The notes beneath the pieces were generated by a model. The model worked only from the letters and a program-made list of their open reading frames with translations. It was not told where the DNA came from and searched no databases. This document shows positions 56,486-64,000 of a stretch of 64,000 nt of DNA, in pieces. The DNA is from Pyxidicoccus trucidator (GTDB lineage Bacteria > Myxococcota > Myxococcia > Myxococcales > Myxococcaceae). Both the position numbers and the translations under genes were made by a program. Position 1 is the stretch's first letter, and each line of letters begins with the position of its first letter. The stretch is from positions 1 through 64,000 of the forward strand of contig NZ_JAAIXZ010000006.1 of NCBI RefSeq assembly GCF_010894435.1. The letters run 5' to 3'.

Positions 56486-56826
56486 TGGAGCGCAGGGCCC
56501 TGGATGCAAGCCTGTAGCGAGGAGTAGCGACGGATTCGCCGGCGGAATCGGGTGAGCACCCGGTTTCGCCGGTGGTCTGTTCCGCCCGAAATCCCAGACG
56601 TCAAATCCGGCCGCCCCGCTCACAATGCAATAGAACAGGGTCAGCCAAGACCCGGAGAAATGCGCTCCGCGTCGTGACGAGTTCCGGGAGCTTGGATTCC
56701 AATCCCACCTGATCCCAGGCTCCGCTCGCAGGTCTCAAGAGTGAACGTTGTTCCCGTCGGCCGTGCTCTGCTACTACGCCGCCACCGGAGCCACCTGGCG
56801 GTCTCCGGCCCTGGCCGGAGGGCACA
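56486..56826 (+). other. Intergenic region between gltD and the kinase gene
   Basis: 341 bp without a gene. Contains the long hairpin at 56539-56572 and a locally AT-richer stretch (about 56620-56720) that may hold the kinase promoter. No other feature is visible. Confidence 0.5.
56539..56572 (+). terminator. Long hairpin after gltD
   Basis: A 16-bp arm and its complement with a 2-nt turn; all pairs form in RNA if two G-U pairs are counted. It begins 54 bp after the gltD stop. Lacking a T-run, it may stabilise the mRNA end or stop transcription. Confidence 0.5.
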
Positions 56827-58860
56827 TTGTTGGACCAGATGGGCAAATACCAGCTGCTCCGCAAGCTGGCCACAGGTGGCATGGCAGAAGTCTTCCTCGC
56901 CAAGTCCTCAGGCCCTCTGGGTTTCGAGAAGCATGTGGTCGTCAAGCGGATCCTCCCCCACCTGGCCGAGGATCCGCAGTTCGTCGAGATGTTCCTCGCC
57001 GAGGCGAAGCTGGCAGCGAGACTCAACCACGCCAACATCGTCCAGATCTTCGACTTCGGAATGGAGGGCGACTCGTACTTCATTGCCATGGAGTACGTGG
57101 ACGGCGTGGATCTCCGCACGCTCAAGCGACGTGCGTTCCACCAGCGCACCCCCATTGCCTTTCCCCTCTGCGCCCGACTGGTAGCGATGGCCTGCGAGGG
57201 GCTGGCCTACGCTCACGAGCTGACGGACCCTGAGACAGGCAAGCCGCTGCGCCTGATTCACCGAGACATCAGCCCCGACAACATCTTTGCCTCCAAGACG
57301 GGCGGCCTGAAGATATTGGATTTTGGCATTGCCAAGGCCAGCAACGCAGGGCACCGCACGCAAAGTGGCGTGCTCAAGGGGAAGGTGCCCTACATGGCTC
57401 CCGAGTATCTGATGGGAGAGGCCATCGACGCTCGAATCGACATCTACGCGCTCGGGGTGGTGCTGTTCGAGCTGGTGGCCGGAAACCGTCCCTACCGAAG
57501 CGACAACGATGTCCGGCTGATCCACGCGGTCCTCAATAGCCCCCTGCCGGACGTTCGCAATTTCCGCCAGGGAGTGCCCGAACAGCTGGTGCACATCCTC
57601 TCTCGTGCACTCGCCAAGGAGCGCGACAAGCGCTACGGCAGCTGTCGGGAGTTCCAGGCCGATCTCGACCGCTTCCTCTATCTGTATAGCGACCCGGTGG
57701 GAGCCGCGCAGATTGCCAGCTTCGTCCAGGAAATGAGCGGCGCACCTCCCTCTGCCGACAGCACGAGCGAGTCCATTCCGACGACGCCAGAGCCCCGGCT
57801 CCTGCTCGATATCTCCGGAATGGTGGCTCCGGAATCGACCGGCACGCAATCAGAGCCCGCGTCCGCACCGGCTGCCAGTTCCGAGGCCATCACGGCGGAG
57901 ACCCGATGGGTCACCGACCCGCTTCCCGCTCCTCCTTCGCCGCCCCCCGCGCAGGCCCAAGCCGCCTCGGAGCCCGCCACCGCCCGCCTCCCAGGCCCTC
58001 CGCGCAAGGGAGCCTCCTCCGCCGCGCTCATCCCTCCAGAGAAGCGCTCGGTTGCAACCCAGGCCAGGACAGCGCTCCCGGAGGACGACGACGAGGACGC
58101 CCTCAAGCCTCAGTTCGGCTGGCTTCAACGGAACCTGGTCTGGTGGGGACCCGCACTGCTCCTGACCTTGGGAGTTGGGGTTGTAGCCACCTTCACTCAA
58201 GGAGACGCCCCCCCAGCAGGGCCCAAAGCCGTTGCATCCCCTGCCGCCCCCCAGCCTCCAGTCCAGGAGGTGGACGCCGGACAGGACAGTCCTCTCGCCA
58301 CTGTTGTCCCCGCGTCCCCTCAAGCCGAAGAACACCCGACGCCCCCCATTCCTCCAGACGCGGGAGTCCCTCCCTCCGCTGTAGCAGCGGCCGTCCCGGG
58401 AAGCCCCCTGCCTCCGGTGTCCGCCCCGGGGCCGGAAGAAATGGCAACGCTTTGGGTGACTTCCAACCTTGCCGGAGAGGTCAGGGTCAATGGCATCACG
58501 GTGGGCAAGACGCCCCGCAAGCACATCGTCAAGCCAGGCAAGATACAGGTCTCCATCAAGGGCAGCCACCAGGGTGACGCCTTCAACAAGGAGCAGGTCC
58601 TCGAACTCGCTGCCAATGAGCGCCGCGACGTCGCCTTCAAGATTCAACCGGTGAGCGTCACCATTCGAGGGCGTCCAGAGGACCTGCGCGTCGAGGAGAT
58701 GGATGCCCATGCGCTTCTTGGGCAGACGAAGGTGAACACCTACGAGGGGCAGCATCGGCTTCTCCTTGTCCACCCTCCGACCGGAAAACAATACAGAACC
58801 AGTTGCACAGCAACCCCTGGGGATAAGTTCTGTAGGTTCTCCGTCAAGATCACTCCTTAG
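56827..58860 (+). CDS. Membrane Ser/Thr protein kinase (Pkn family)
   Basis: A 677-residue eukaryotic-type kinase. TTG at 56827, 7 bp after a GGAGGG site, is preferred to the ATG four codons later. Kinase landmarks: GGMAEVF glycine loop (about 16-22), catalytic Lys K39 (VVVKRILPHL), Glu E58, HRDISPDN, DFGIAKAS and the APEYLMG-type segment. Residues about 300-435 are an acidic Pro/Ala/Ser linker (APAASSEAITAETRWVTDPL), then one membrane helix (WWGPALLLTLGVGVVATF, about 440-457). The periplasmic part has a PEGA-like unit (LWVTSNLAGEVRVNGITVGK, TPRKHIVKPGKIQVSIKG). It is followed at 48 bp by a secreted TPR-like partner. A Hanks-type kinase with a periplasmic sensor is inferred; no signal is known. 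Confidence 0.94.
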   Translation: MLDQMGKYQLLRKLATGGMAEVFLAKSSGPLGFEKHVVVKRILPHLAEDPQFVEMFLAEAKLAARLNHANIVQIFDFGMEGDSYFIAMEYVDGVDLRTLKRRAFHQRTPIAFPLCARLVAMACEGLAYAHELTDPETGKPLRLIHRDISPDNIFASKTGGLKILDFGIAKASNAGHRTQSGVLKGKVPYMAPEYLMGEAIDARIDIYALGVVLFELVAGNRPYRSDNDVRLIHAVLNSPLPDVRNFRQGVPEQLVHILSRALAKERDKRYGSCREFQADLDRFLYLYSDPVGAAQIASFVQEMSGAPPSADSTSESIPTTPEPRLLLDISGMVAPESTGTQSEPASAPAASSEAITAETRWVTDPLPAPPSPPPAQAQAASEPATARLPGPPRKGASSAALIPPEKRSVATQARTALPEDDDEDALKPQFGWLQRNLVWWGPALLLTLGVGVVATFTQGDAPPAGPKAVASPAAPQPPVQEVDAGQDSPLATVVPASPQAEEHPTPPIPPDAGVPPSAVAAAVPGSPLPPVSAPGPEEMATLWVTSNLAGEVRVNGITVGKTPRKHIVKPGKIQVSIKGSHQGDAFNKEQVLELAANERRDVAFKIQPVSVTIRGRPEDLRVEEMDAHALLGQTKVNTYEGQHRLLLVHPPTGKQYRTSCTATPGDKFCRFSVKITP

Positions 58861-58908
58861 CAAGCCACCTCCCAAACGGTCTCAGCCAGGGACCGCAGGC
58901 GACGCCTC

Positions 58909-59985
58909 ATGAAGATTTCATCCCCGACCCGCGCCCCTCTCCCCCAGAGGCGCCGCTTCCCCCTACGGCCAGCGACAGTCCTGCTCACCGTGGCGCTCAG
59001 CGTTTTCACGCTCACCGCCCACGCCCAGTCAGTCAAGCCCCCGGCGACCAAGAATCCCCATTTCCGATCCATCGCGCGCCACTACAACAAGACCCTGGAC
59101 TATGAGGCGGCGGTTGAGCTGCTCCCCAAGGCCAGGGCCTACTCCGGAAACAAGAACCAGGAACACCTCTGGCTGGACCTCATGAGCGGTGTCTTGCATT
59201 ACAGCCTCAAGGACACCGCAGCATCGGAAGCAGCATTCAAGAGCGCTTTCGACCGCGCACCAGACGCCCCGCTGCCCATCAAAAACCCTTCCCAGACCCT
59301 GGTCCAGCGCTTCGAGGAGCTCCGCAAGGCGCACGCGCTGGAGCGTGCATCCAAGCAGTCGCCGTCCCCACAGTCCGCCACTCCATCTCCCCCTAAACCC
59401 ATCTCGAAGATTGGGCTGCTGGCGAAGCTGCGCGAATTGGAGGCCCATGCCCAGGCGTGGGCACGTGGCCCGCTACCGGCACCACTCGCTGCTGCGTTCC
59501 GGAGTATCTACGACCAGGCCGTCCAGGCCCATACGCCCTCAGAGAGAATTGCCCTCGGCAAGACTATCGACACATGGATCAGGCTGTTCAAGTCCGGCGA
59601 CGCAAAGGGAGTAAACGACCTGGCCGAGGAGACAGCGCCTGTCAAACACAATACGCCAGCGCCGGCCACGCCCGACCTGCACTCCGGGTCGGAAACCGGA
59701 TTCGACCCGTTGCGGAGGGCCATCTCCGCCGACGTGCTCCACGAGAGAGTTCGCCGAATGAGAGAGTGGCTGGTCGTCAAGTCAGAGCGCGCGAGCACCC
59801 CTCAAGTCCTCAAGCTCCTCACCCGGCTCAATGAGCTCCTTTCTTCACTCGAAGCCTCTGAAACAGCTCACGAGAGGATGCTGATCGCCATCAATCTGGA
59901 TGTGCTCGAGGTCCAGATGTCGATTCACCTGGGCTGGCAAATCCAGGGTTCTGACCCGAAAGTCATTACTCTCGAGAGCGAGTAG
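58909..59985 (+). CDS. Secreted TPR-like protein, kinase partner
   Basis: A 358-residue exported protein; ATG at 58909 follows AGGCGACGCC and opens with Arg/Pro then a signal peptide (ATVLLTVALSVFTLTAHAQ). The TPR-like region (HFRSIARHYNKTLDYEAAVE, LMSGVLHYSLKDTAASEAAF) ends with LVQRFEELRKAHALE. Residues about 165-340 are helical (KIGLLAKLRELEAHAQAWAR, VLKLLTRLNELLSSLEASET). It follows the membrane kinase on the same strand and has a counterpart at 1038-1925. It might report on envelope state to the kinase; this is inferred from proximity. Confidence 0.85.
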   Translation: MKISSPTRAPLPQRRRFPLRPATVLLTVALSVFTLTAHAQSVKPPATKNPHFRSIARHYNKTLDYEAAVELLPKARAYSGNKNQEHLWLDLMSGVLHYSLKDTAASEAAFKSAFDRAPDAPLPIKNPSQTLVQRFEELRKAHALERASKQSPSPQSATPSPPKPISKIGLLAKLRELEAHAQAWARGPLPAPLAAAFRSIYDQAVQAHTPSERIALGKTIDTWIRLFKSGDAKGVNDLAEETAPVKHNTPAPATPDLHSGSETGFDPLRRAISADVLHERVRRMREWLVVKSERASTPQVLKLLTRLNELLSSLEASETAHERMLIAINLDVLEVQMSIHLGWQIQGSDPKVITLESE

Positions 59986-60071
59986 CCCTCCTGCCATCCA
60001 CCCCCGACGGCCCCTCCCGCCAGGGTCCGCTGTTCGATAGCCGCAATGTGGTTGCTCAGCTCGGGGGCGCC

Positions 60072-60103
60072 CTGAGCGCCTGACCTCAGGTCAGAGCGCT
60101 CAG
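60072..60103 (+). terminator. Strong hairpin between the kinase operon and the C-domain gene
   Basis: CTGAGCGC-CTGACC-TCA-GGTCAG-A-GCGCTCAG: a 14-bp stem with a single A bulge and 3-nt turn, 87 bp after the stop of the TPR-like gene and 34 bp before the next ATG. No T-run; it could terminate the upstream transcript or shape the leader of the condensation-domain gene. Confidence 0.5.
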
Positions 60104-60136
60104 CGCGCGGTCCCAGCCGGGGACACCCCATCCAAC

Positions 60137-61633
60137 ATGAGCGACATCAAGAAGAAGCTCGCGGCACTTCCTCCCGAGAAGCGCGCACGGCTGGCGAAGC
60201 AGCTCCAGCAGAAGACGGCACACAGCTCGCAACCCACGCTGGAGCGCCGGCCCTCACGGCACGTCCTGGAGCGTCCCACCGCGCTCGGCCGTCCCACGGG
60301 CCCCACCTCCATGGCCCAGAGCCGGTGGCTCGGCTACGCGGGCCCGAACCGCCCCAGGAGTGCCGGCAACGTCCCGGTGTGCGTCCGCATCACCGGACAG
60401 CTGGACGTCGCGGCGCTCGAGCAGGCCCTGAGCAAGCTCGTGGAGCGCCATGAAGTCCTGCGGACCTGCTTCGCTCGCGGCGAGGAGGGCTTCACCTTCC
60501 AGGTGTGCCCGCCAGCGCCGGTACGGCTGGAGCAAGTGGACTTCAGCGGGCTGCCTCCGGAGTCGTGCGAGGAAGCGCTGCGCCACCGCCTGTACCAGGA
60601 CGCGTCGCTGCCGTTCGACCTCATGGCCCTGCCCATGTTCCGGGCCTGGCTCTACGCTCTCGGGCCCGAGGAGCAGGTGCTCCTGGTATCGATGCACCAC
60701 ATCGCCTGGGATGGCTGGTCCGAGGCCATCCTCTTCCGGGAGGTCAGCCAGGCCTATGCAGCCTACGCTCGCGGCGCGGAGCCGCACCTGCCCGCATTGC
60801 GCATCCAGTACTCGGACTTCGCCTGGTGGCAGCACCAGCAGCTTCGCGGTGCGTACCTCGAGTCGATCCAGTCCTATTGGCGTCGGCAGCTGGCCGGTGG
60901 GGTGACCATGGTTGACTTCCCCCTGGACAGGCCCCGCCCGGAGACGCGCAGCTACAGCACGCTGTCGGCGTCCGCCCACTTCCCGGCGGAGCTGTCCGCC
61001 GCCATCAAGGCGCTCTGCCATCGCGAAGGCGCCACGCTGTACATGGTCGCGATGGCCGCCTACCAGGCCCTGCTCGCGCTGCGCAGCGGCATTCTTGATG
61101 TCTCCGTGTTCAGCAACATCGGAAGCCGCGAGCATGTCGAGGTGGAGGACCTCATCGGGTGCTTCACCAACGTCATCCTCATCCGCACCCACCTGGAAGG
61201 AGACCCCACCTTCCAGGAGCTGCTCGCGCGCGTTCGCGAGGCGGTGCTCGGCGCACTCGCACACTCGGCCCTGCCCTATCAGCAGGTGCTGGACATGATT
61301 GGACAGAATCCGGACAGCAAGAGCGCGCGCACGTTTCCCGGACTGAATCTGCAGAACTTCCAGAGTCCCGGAGCCTCCAGGCACGGCGGCGATGGCCTCC
61401 AGCTCGAACGCATGACGATTCCCCTGGGAGGCGGCCTGCTGGTCAACATGTTCTTCTTCATCTCCGAGACGGAGGACCACCGCATCCTGGTGAGCGCCAA
61501 GGCCAATGGCGACCTCTACGAAGCGCGGACGGTGGAGCGCATCGTGGAGGACTTCCAGCGCCTCCTGGAGGTTGCGTGCGCGGAGCCGAGCCGGCGGCTC
61601 TCCTCGCTGCTCGCTCCTGCCGTGGACCGCTAA
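60137..61633 (+). CDS. Standalone NRPS condensation-domain protein
   Basis: A 498-residue protein made of one condensation domain. Residues 1-30 (KKLAALPPEKRARLAKQLQQ) look like the helical linker or docking helix found at the start of NRPS modules. C1-like TSMAQSRWLG, C2 VERHEVLRTCFA, C3 MHHIAWDGWS with the intact HHxxxDG (catalytic second His), C4 QYSDFAWWQ, C5 GCFTNVILIRTHLEGDPTFQ and C6 HSALPYQQVLDMI are all recognisable. No adenylation, carrier or thioesterase domain is attached, and no NRPS neighbour is in the window. Condensation domains form amide or ester bonds between carrier-bound groups; this one must act on partners encoded elsewhere, or on free substrates. Confidence 0.92.
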   Translation: MSDIKKKLAALPPEKRARLAKQLQQKTAHSSQPTLERRPSRHVLERPTALGRPTGPTSMAQSRWLGYAGPNRPRSAGNVPVCVRITGQLDVAALEQALSKLVERHEVLRTCFARGEEGFTFQVCPPAPVRLEQVDFSGLPPESCEEALRHRLYQDASLPFDLMALPMFRAWLYALGPEEQVLLVSMHHIAWDGWSEAILFREVSQAYAAYARGAEPHLPALRIQYSDFAWWQHQQLRGAYLESIQSYWRRQLAGGVTMVDFPLDRPRPETRSYSTLSASAHFPAELSAAIKALCHREGATLYMVAMAAYQALLALRSGILDVSVFSNIGSREHVEVEDLIGCFTNVILIRTHLEGDPTFQELLARVREAVLGALAHSALPYQQVLDMIGQNPDSKSARTFPGLNLQNFQSPGASRHGGDGLQLERMTIPLGGGLLVNMFFFISETEDHRILVSAKANGDLYEARTVERIVEDFQRLLEVACAEPSRRLSSLLAPAVDR

Positions 61634-61759
61634 CCGCCCGGGGCTGTGCGGAAGCCGGCGACTGACCTGCCCTGGAGGGAGGCTTTCAACCGGCCGAGGC
61701 AAGACCAGCTTTGGCGCCCCACTCGCGCGTGCTGTCCATCGCGCAGAACGGTGCCCCCG

Positions 61760-64000
61760 ATGCTCTCGCAGCCTGTCCGACCGAGGTTCCTGCTGTTCCT
61801 CCTGGCCGGCGCCTTCGCCTGCGATGGCTCCCTTCCCTCCCCGGCTCCGCTTCCAGACAATGGGGCGCTGGAACTGGAGAACCATGGCTCCGCGCTCCTC
61901 ACCCCCGCCCCGTACCCCGTGGACGACATCGCCGGGGGACGGCTGAGCGCCGCGCCCCATGAGCTGACGGATGTCGCCGGAACCCTGCTCTTCGGCGCCA
62001 CGGACCTCTCGCGGGGCACGGAGCTGTGGAGGAGCGACGGCACCGACGAGGGCACCTTCCTCGTGAGGGACATCCGCCCCGGCCCCCTGGACTCGGATCC
62101 GCACGACCTGACCGCCGTGGGCACCACGCTCTACTTCGTCGCCAATGACGGCGAGCACGGCGAGGAGCTGTGGCGGAGCAACGGCAAGACGTCGGGGACG
62201 TCGCTTGTCGCGGACCTCCGCGCGGGCCTCGGCGGCTCCGCGCCCCGGGACCTCACGGTGCTGGGCAAGACGCTCTACTTCGTCGCCAACGACGGGAACT
62301 CCGGCGTCGAGCTGTGGCGCACCGACGGCACGACGTCAGGCACCCGGCTCGTGAAGGACCTGGTCCCCGGCCGCTCGGGCTCGTATCCCGACCTCCTCAC
62401 TCCGTCCGGCGGGCGGCTCTACTTCTTCGTCGACCGGGTCCTCTGGAAGAGCGACGGCACCCCCGAGGGCACCATCGCCGTCCGGGAGCTTGAAGCCCTT
62501 CCGGGTGTCCGGGTCCGGCCTCGCGGCCTCACCGACGTGGCCGGGCGACTCTTCTTCTTCGTGCGCTCCGAGGTCGATGACGGCGTCCAGCCGAGCCCCC
62601 CGCCCCTGACACTGTGGACGAGCGATGGCACGGCGGAAGGAACGGTGCCGCTCGCGGAGCTGCCACGTCCCCTCCTCTCGGACGACCCGCGCCCCACCGA
62701 GGCCCGGAGACTCCTCTTCTTCGTCACCGGTACCCCCGAGCACGGTGACGAGCTGTGGCGCAGTGACGGCACACCGGGCGGCACGTACCGCATCTCTGAC
62801 ATCGCCCCCGGCCCCGCCAGCTCCAACCCGAGGGAGCTGACCGCGATGGGCAGCTTCCTCTACTTCTCCGCCTGGTCTCCCCGGCATGGCGACGAGCTGT
62901 GGCGCAGCGATGGGACACCGGGCGGCACCGCGCTCGTCAAGGACATCACCTCCGGGCCGGACGGCTCGGCGCTCGCGTTCCTGCGGGTCCAGAAGGGACG
63001 GCTCTACTTCTCCGCCCGCGAGCCTGGACGGGGCCATGAGCCCTGGATGAGCAATGGCCTCTCCGTGGGCACGTCCCGCCTCCGTGAAGTCGCGGGCGGT
63101 GCCCTGTCCTCCTCGGCCCGGGGCTTCACGGCCAGTGGCGCGCAGCTGTTCTTCACCGCCCACAACCGTGAAGACGGCGCCGAGCTCTGGGCCATCGGCC
63201 TCGGGCCATCTGCCGATGACTTCCCCTTGCGCCTGCTCTCCACGGAGCAGGACACCTCGCCGGCCCCCATGCTGGACGGGAGCACTGCCCGGCTGGTGCA
63301 GGACCTCCACCCGGGCCCCGGCGTGGCCTCCACCTCCGCGTGGACCACGCTGGGGCGGGTCCTCTTCTTCGACGCGGATGACGGCAGCATCGGCCCGGAG
63401 CCGTGGCGCACCGATGGCACCCCCGAGGGCACCTTCCTGCTGAAGGACCTCCACCCGGGCCCTGTCGGCTCGGAGCCGTCGGGGTTCTTCGTGCTCGGCC
63501 AGCACGTCTACTTCTTCGCCGATGACGGCCTCATGGGCCGCGAGCTGTGGCGCACCGATGGGACTCGCGAGGGCACCGTCCTGGTGAAGGACCTCCACCC
63601 CGGCCCCCATGGCAGCGACGCCTCCGGGCCTGCCGCGGTGATGGAGGGCATCGGGTACTTCGGCGCCAGCGACGGCGTCCACGGCGCCGAGCTGTGGCGC
63701 ACCGACGGCACCCCCGACGGCACCTTCCTCGTGAAGGACCTCCGTCCGGGCCCCTCCGATGGCCTGCCGGGGAACCTCACCGCCGTGGGCGGACGCCTGT
63801 TCTTCTCCGCCTTCTTCGGGGACGAGGGCTGGGAGCCGGGCATCACCGACGGCACGGAGGCGGGCACCCGGCTCGTGAAGGACCTCCTGCCGGGCCAGGG
63901 CGGCTCCTTCCCACGAGGCTTCACCGCCCTGGGCACGCGGGTCGTCTTCGCGGCAGAGGACCTGGAGCACGGCACCGAGCCCTGGGTCAGCGACGGCACC
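61760..64000 (+). CDS. ELWxxDGT-repeat protein (partial at right edge)
   Basis: A frame of 747 codons, open to the window edge, starting with ATG at 61760 (GTG at 61751 in frame). A signal region (FLLFLLAGAFACDGS, with a lipobox-like AFAC) precedes about 14 repeats, each containing a variant of ELWRSDGTxxGTxLVKDLxPG and a following LTAVGxxLYFxAxDGxHG. This is the ELWxxDGT/hyalin-like family, expected to form beta-propeller blades. The last repeats, ELWRTDGTPDGTFLVKDL, are the most uniform. The unfinished 3' end prevents any conclusion on anchoring or extra domains. Function is unknown; cell-surface structure or adhesion is likely. Confidence 0.88.
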   Translation, partial: MLSQPVRPRFLLFLLAGAFACDGSLPSPAPLPDNGALELENHGSALLTPAPYPVDDIAGGRLSAAPHELTDVAGTLLFGATDLSRGTELWRSDGTDEGTFLVRDIRPGPLDSDPHDLTAVGTTLYFVANDGEHGEELWRSNGKTSGTSLVADLRAGLGGSAPRDLTVLGKTLYFVANDGNSGVELWRTDGTTSGTRLVKDLVPGRSGSYPDLLTPSGGRLYFFVDRVLWKSDGTPEGTIAVRELEALPGVRVRPRGLTDVAGRLFFFVRSEVDDGVQPSPPPLTLWTSDGTAEGTVPLAELPRPLLSDDPRPTEARRLLFFVTGTPEHGDELWRSDGTPGGTYRISDIAPGPASSNPRELTAMGSFLYFSAWSPRHGDELWRSDGTPGGTALVKDITSGPDGSALAFLRVQKGRLYFSAREPGRGHEPWMSNGLSVGTSRLREVAGGALSSSARGFTASGAQLFFTAHNREDGAELWAIGLGPSADDFPLRLLSTEQDTSPAPMLDGSTARLVQDLHPGPGVASTSAWTTLGRVLFFDADDGSIGPEPWRTDGTPEGTFLLKDLHPGPVGSEPSGFFVLGQHVYFFADDGLMGRELWRTDGTREGTVLVKDLHPGPHGSDASGPAAVMEGIGYFGASDGVHGAELWRTDGTPDGTFLVKDLRPGPSDGLPGNLTAVGGRLFFSAFFGDEGWEPGITDGTEAGTRLVKDLLPGQGGSFPRGFTALGTRVVFAAEDLEHGTEPWVSDGT

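Noticed and set aside
62336-63970. 544-codon minus-strand frame
   Set aside because: Mirror of the ELWxxDGT repeats; its own repeats (EVLHQEGA and similar) simply reflect the sense-strand repeats.

Overview
The window is 64 kb of very GC-rich DNA with dense, strongly G/C-biased third codon positions. It holds RCC1-repeat lipoproteins, a MopE-type Cys/Asp repeat lipoprotein, an ELWxxDGT-repeat protein, a Pkn-type Ser/Thr kinase followed by a TPR-like partner, many lipoprotein signal peptides and a lone NRPS condensation domain. This mix suggests a myxobacterium of the Myxococcaceae type (Myxococcus/Corallococcus/Pyxidicoccus-like); the assignment is inferred from gene content only. No rRNA, tRNA or CRISPR array was seen.

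Layout. 1-6.7 kb is an accessory zone: the edge of an insertion sequence cuts an RCC1-repeat lipoprotein gene, followed by a TPR-like protein, a DUF4253 protein, a small lipoprotein, an ISKra4-type transposase remnant, and a conspicuously lower-GC gene joining a DUF4062 domain, a coiled coil and TPRs. 6.7-22.5 kb is mostly chromosomal housekeeping: a TPR/amidase_3 cell-wall hydrolase, DUF3592, an ArsR-SRPBCC pair with a palindromic operator over the start codon, a DUF3616 lipoprotein, MutS, NhaA, an ABC1/UbiB kinase, DUF2267, a secreted amidohydrolase, a LysM plus CHAP/NlpC-like protein and a beta-helix lipoprotein. 22.5-28.3 kb is a complete tripartite RND pump operon (outer membrane factor, adaptor, HAE1-type pump; 4-bp overlaps).

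28.5-38.3 kb is the most interesting stretch. After a MopE-type lipoprotein come an ABC ATPase, two different MlaE-type permeases, a second ABC ATPase and an MCE/MlaD protein, all overlapping or nearly so: a lipid-transport operon with two non-identical ATPases and two non-identical permeases. The ATPases carry complementary defects, predicting one working and one degenerate ATP site. The operon is followed by an FGE/SUMF1-like gene on the opposite strand and then by a 916-residue protein with a USP-like N-terminus and two intact phospholipase D HKD motifs. An exact 26-bp direct repeat, the last codons of the MCE gene, brackets the FGE-like gene. This implies that the PLD gene once lay directly behind the MCE gene and that about 1.1 kb was inserted between them.

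38.5-41.2 kb holds a metallophosphoesterase that resembles the eukaryotic lariat-debranching enzyme Dbr1 along much of its catalytic core, next to a DbpA-type DEAD-box helicase. 41.2-46.8 kb is an iron-uptake cluster (TonB, PepSY membrane protein, TonB-dependent receptor, PiuC-like hydroxylase) with two candidate Fur boxes. Then follow a NUDIX hydrolase, a large RCC1-repeat lipoprotein, gltB-gltD, a membrane Ser/Thr kinase with a TPR-like secreted partner, a standalone condensation-domain protein, and an ELWxxDGT-repeat protein that runs off the right edge.
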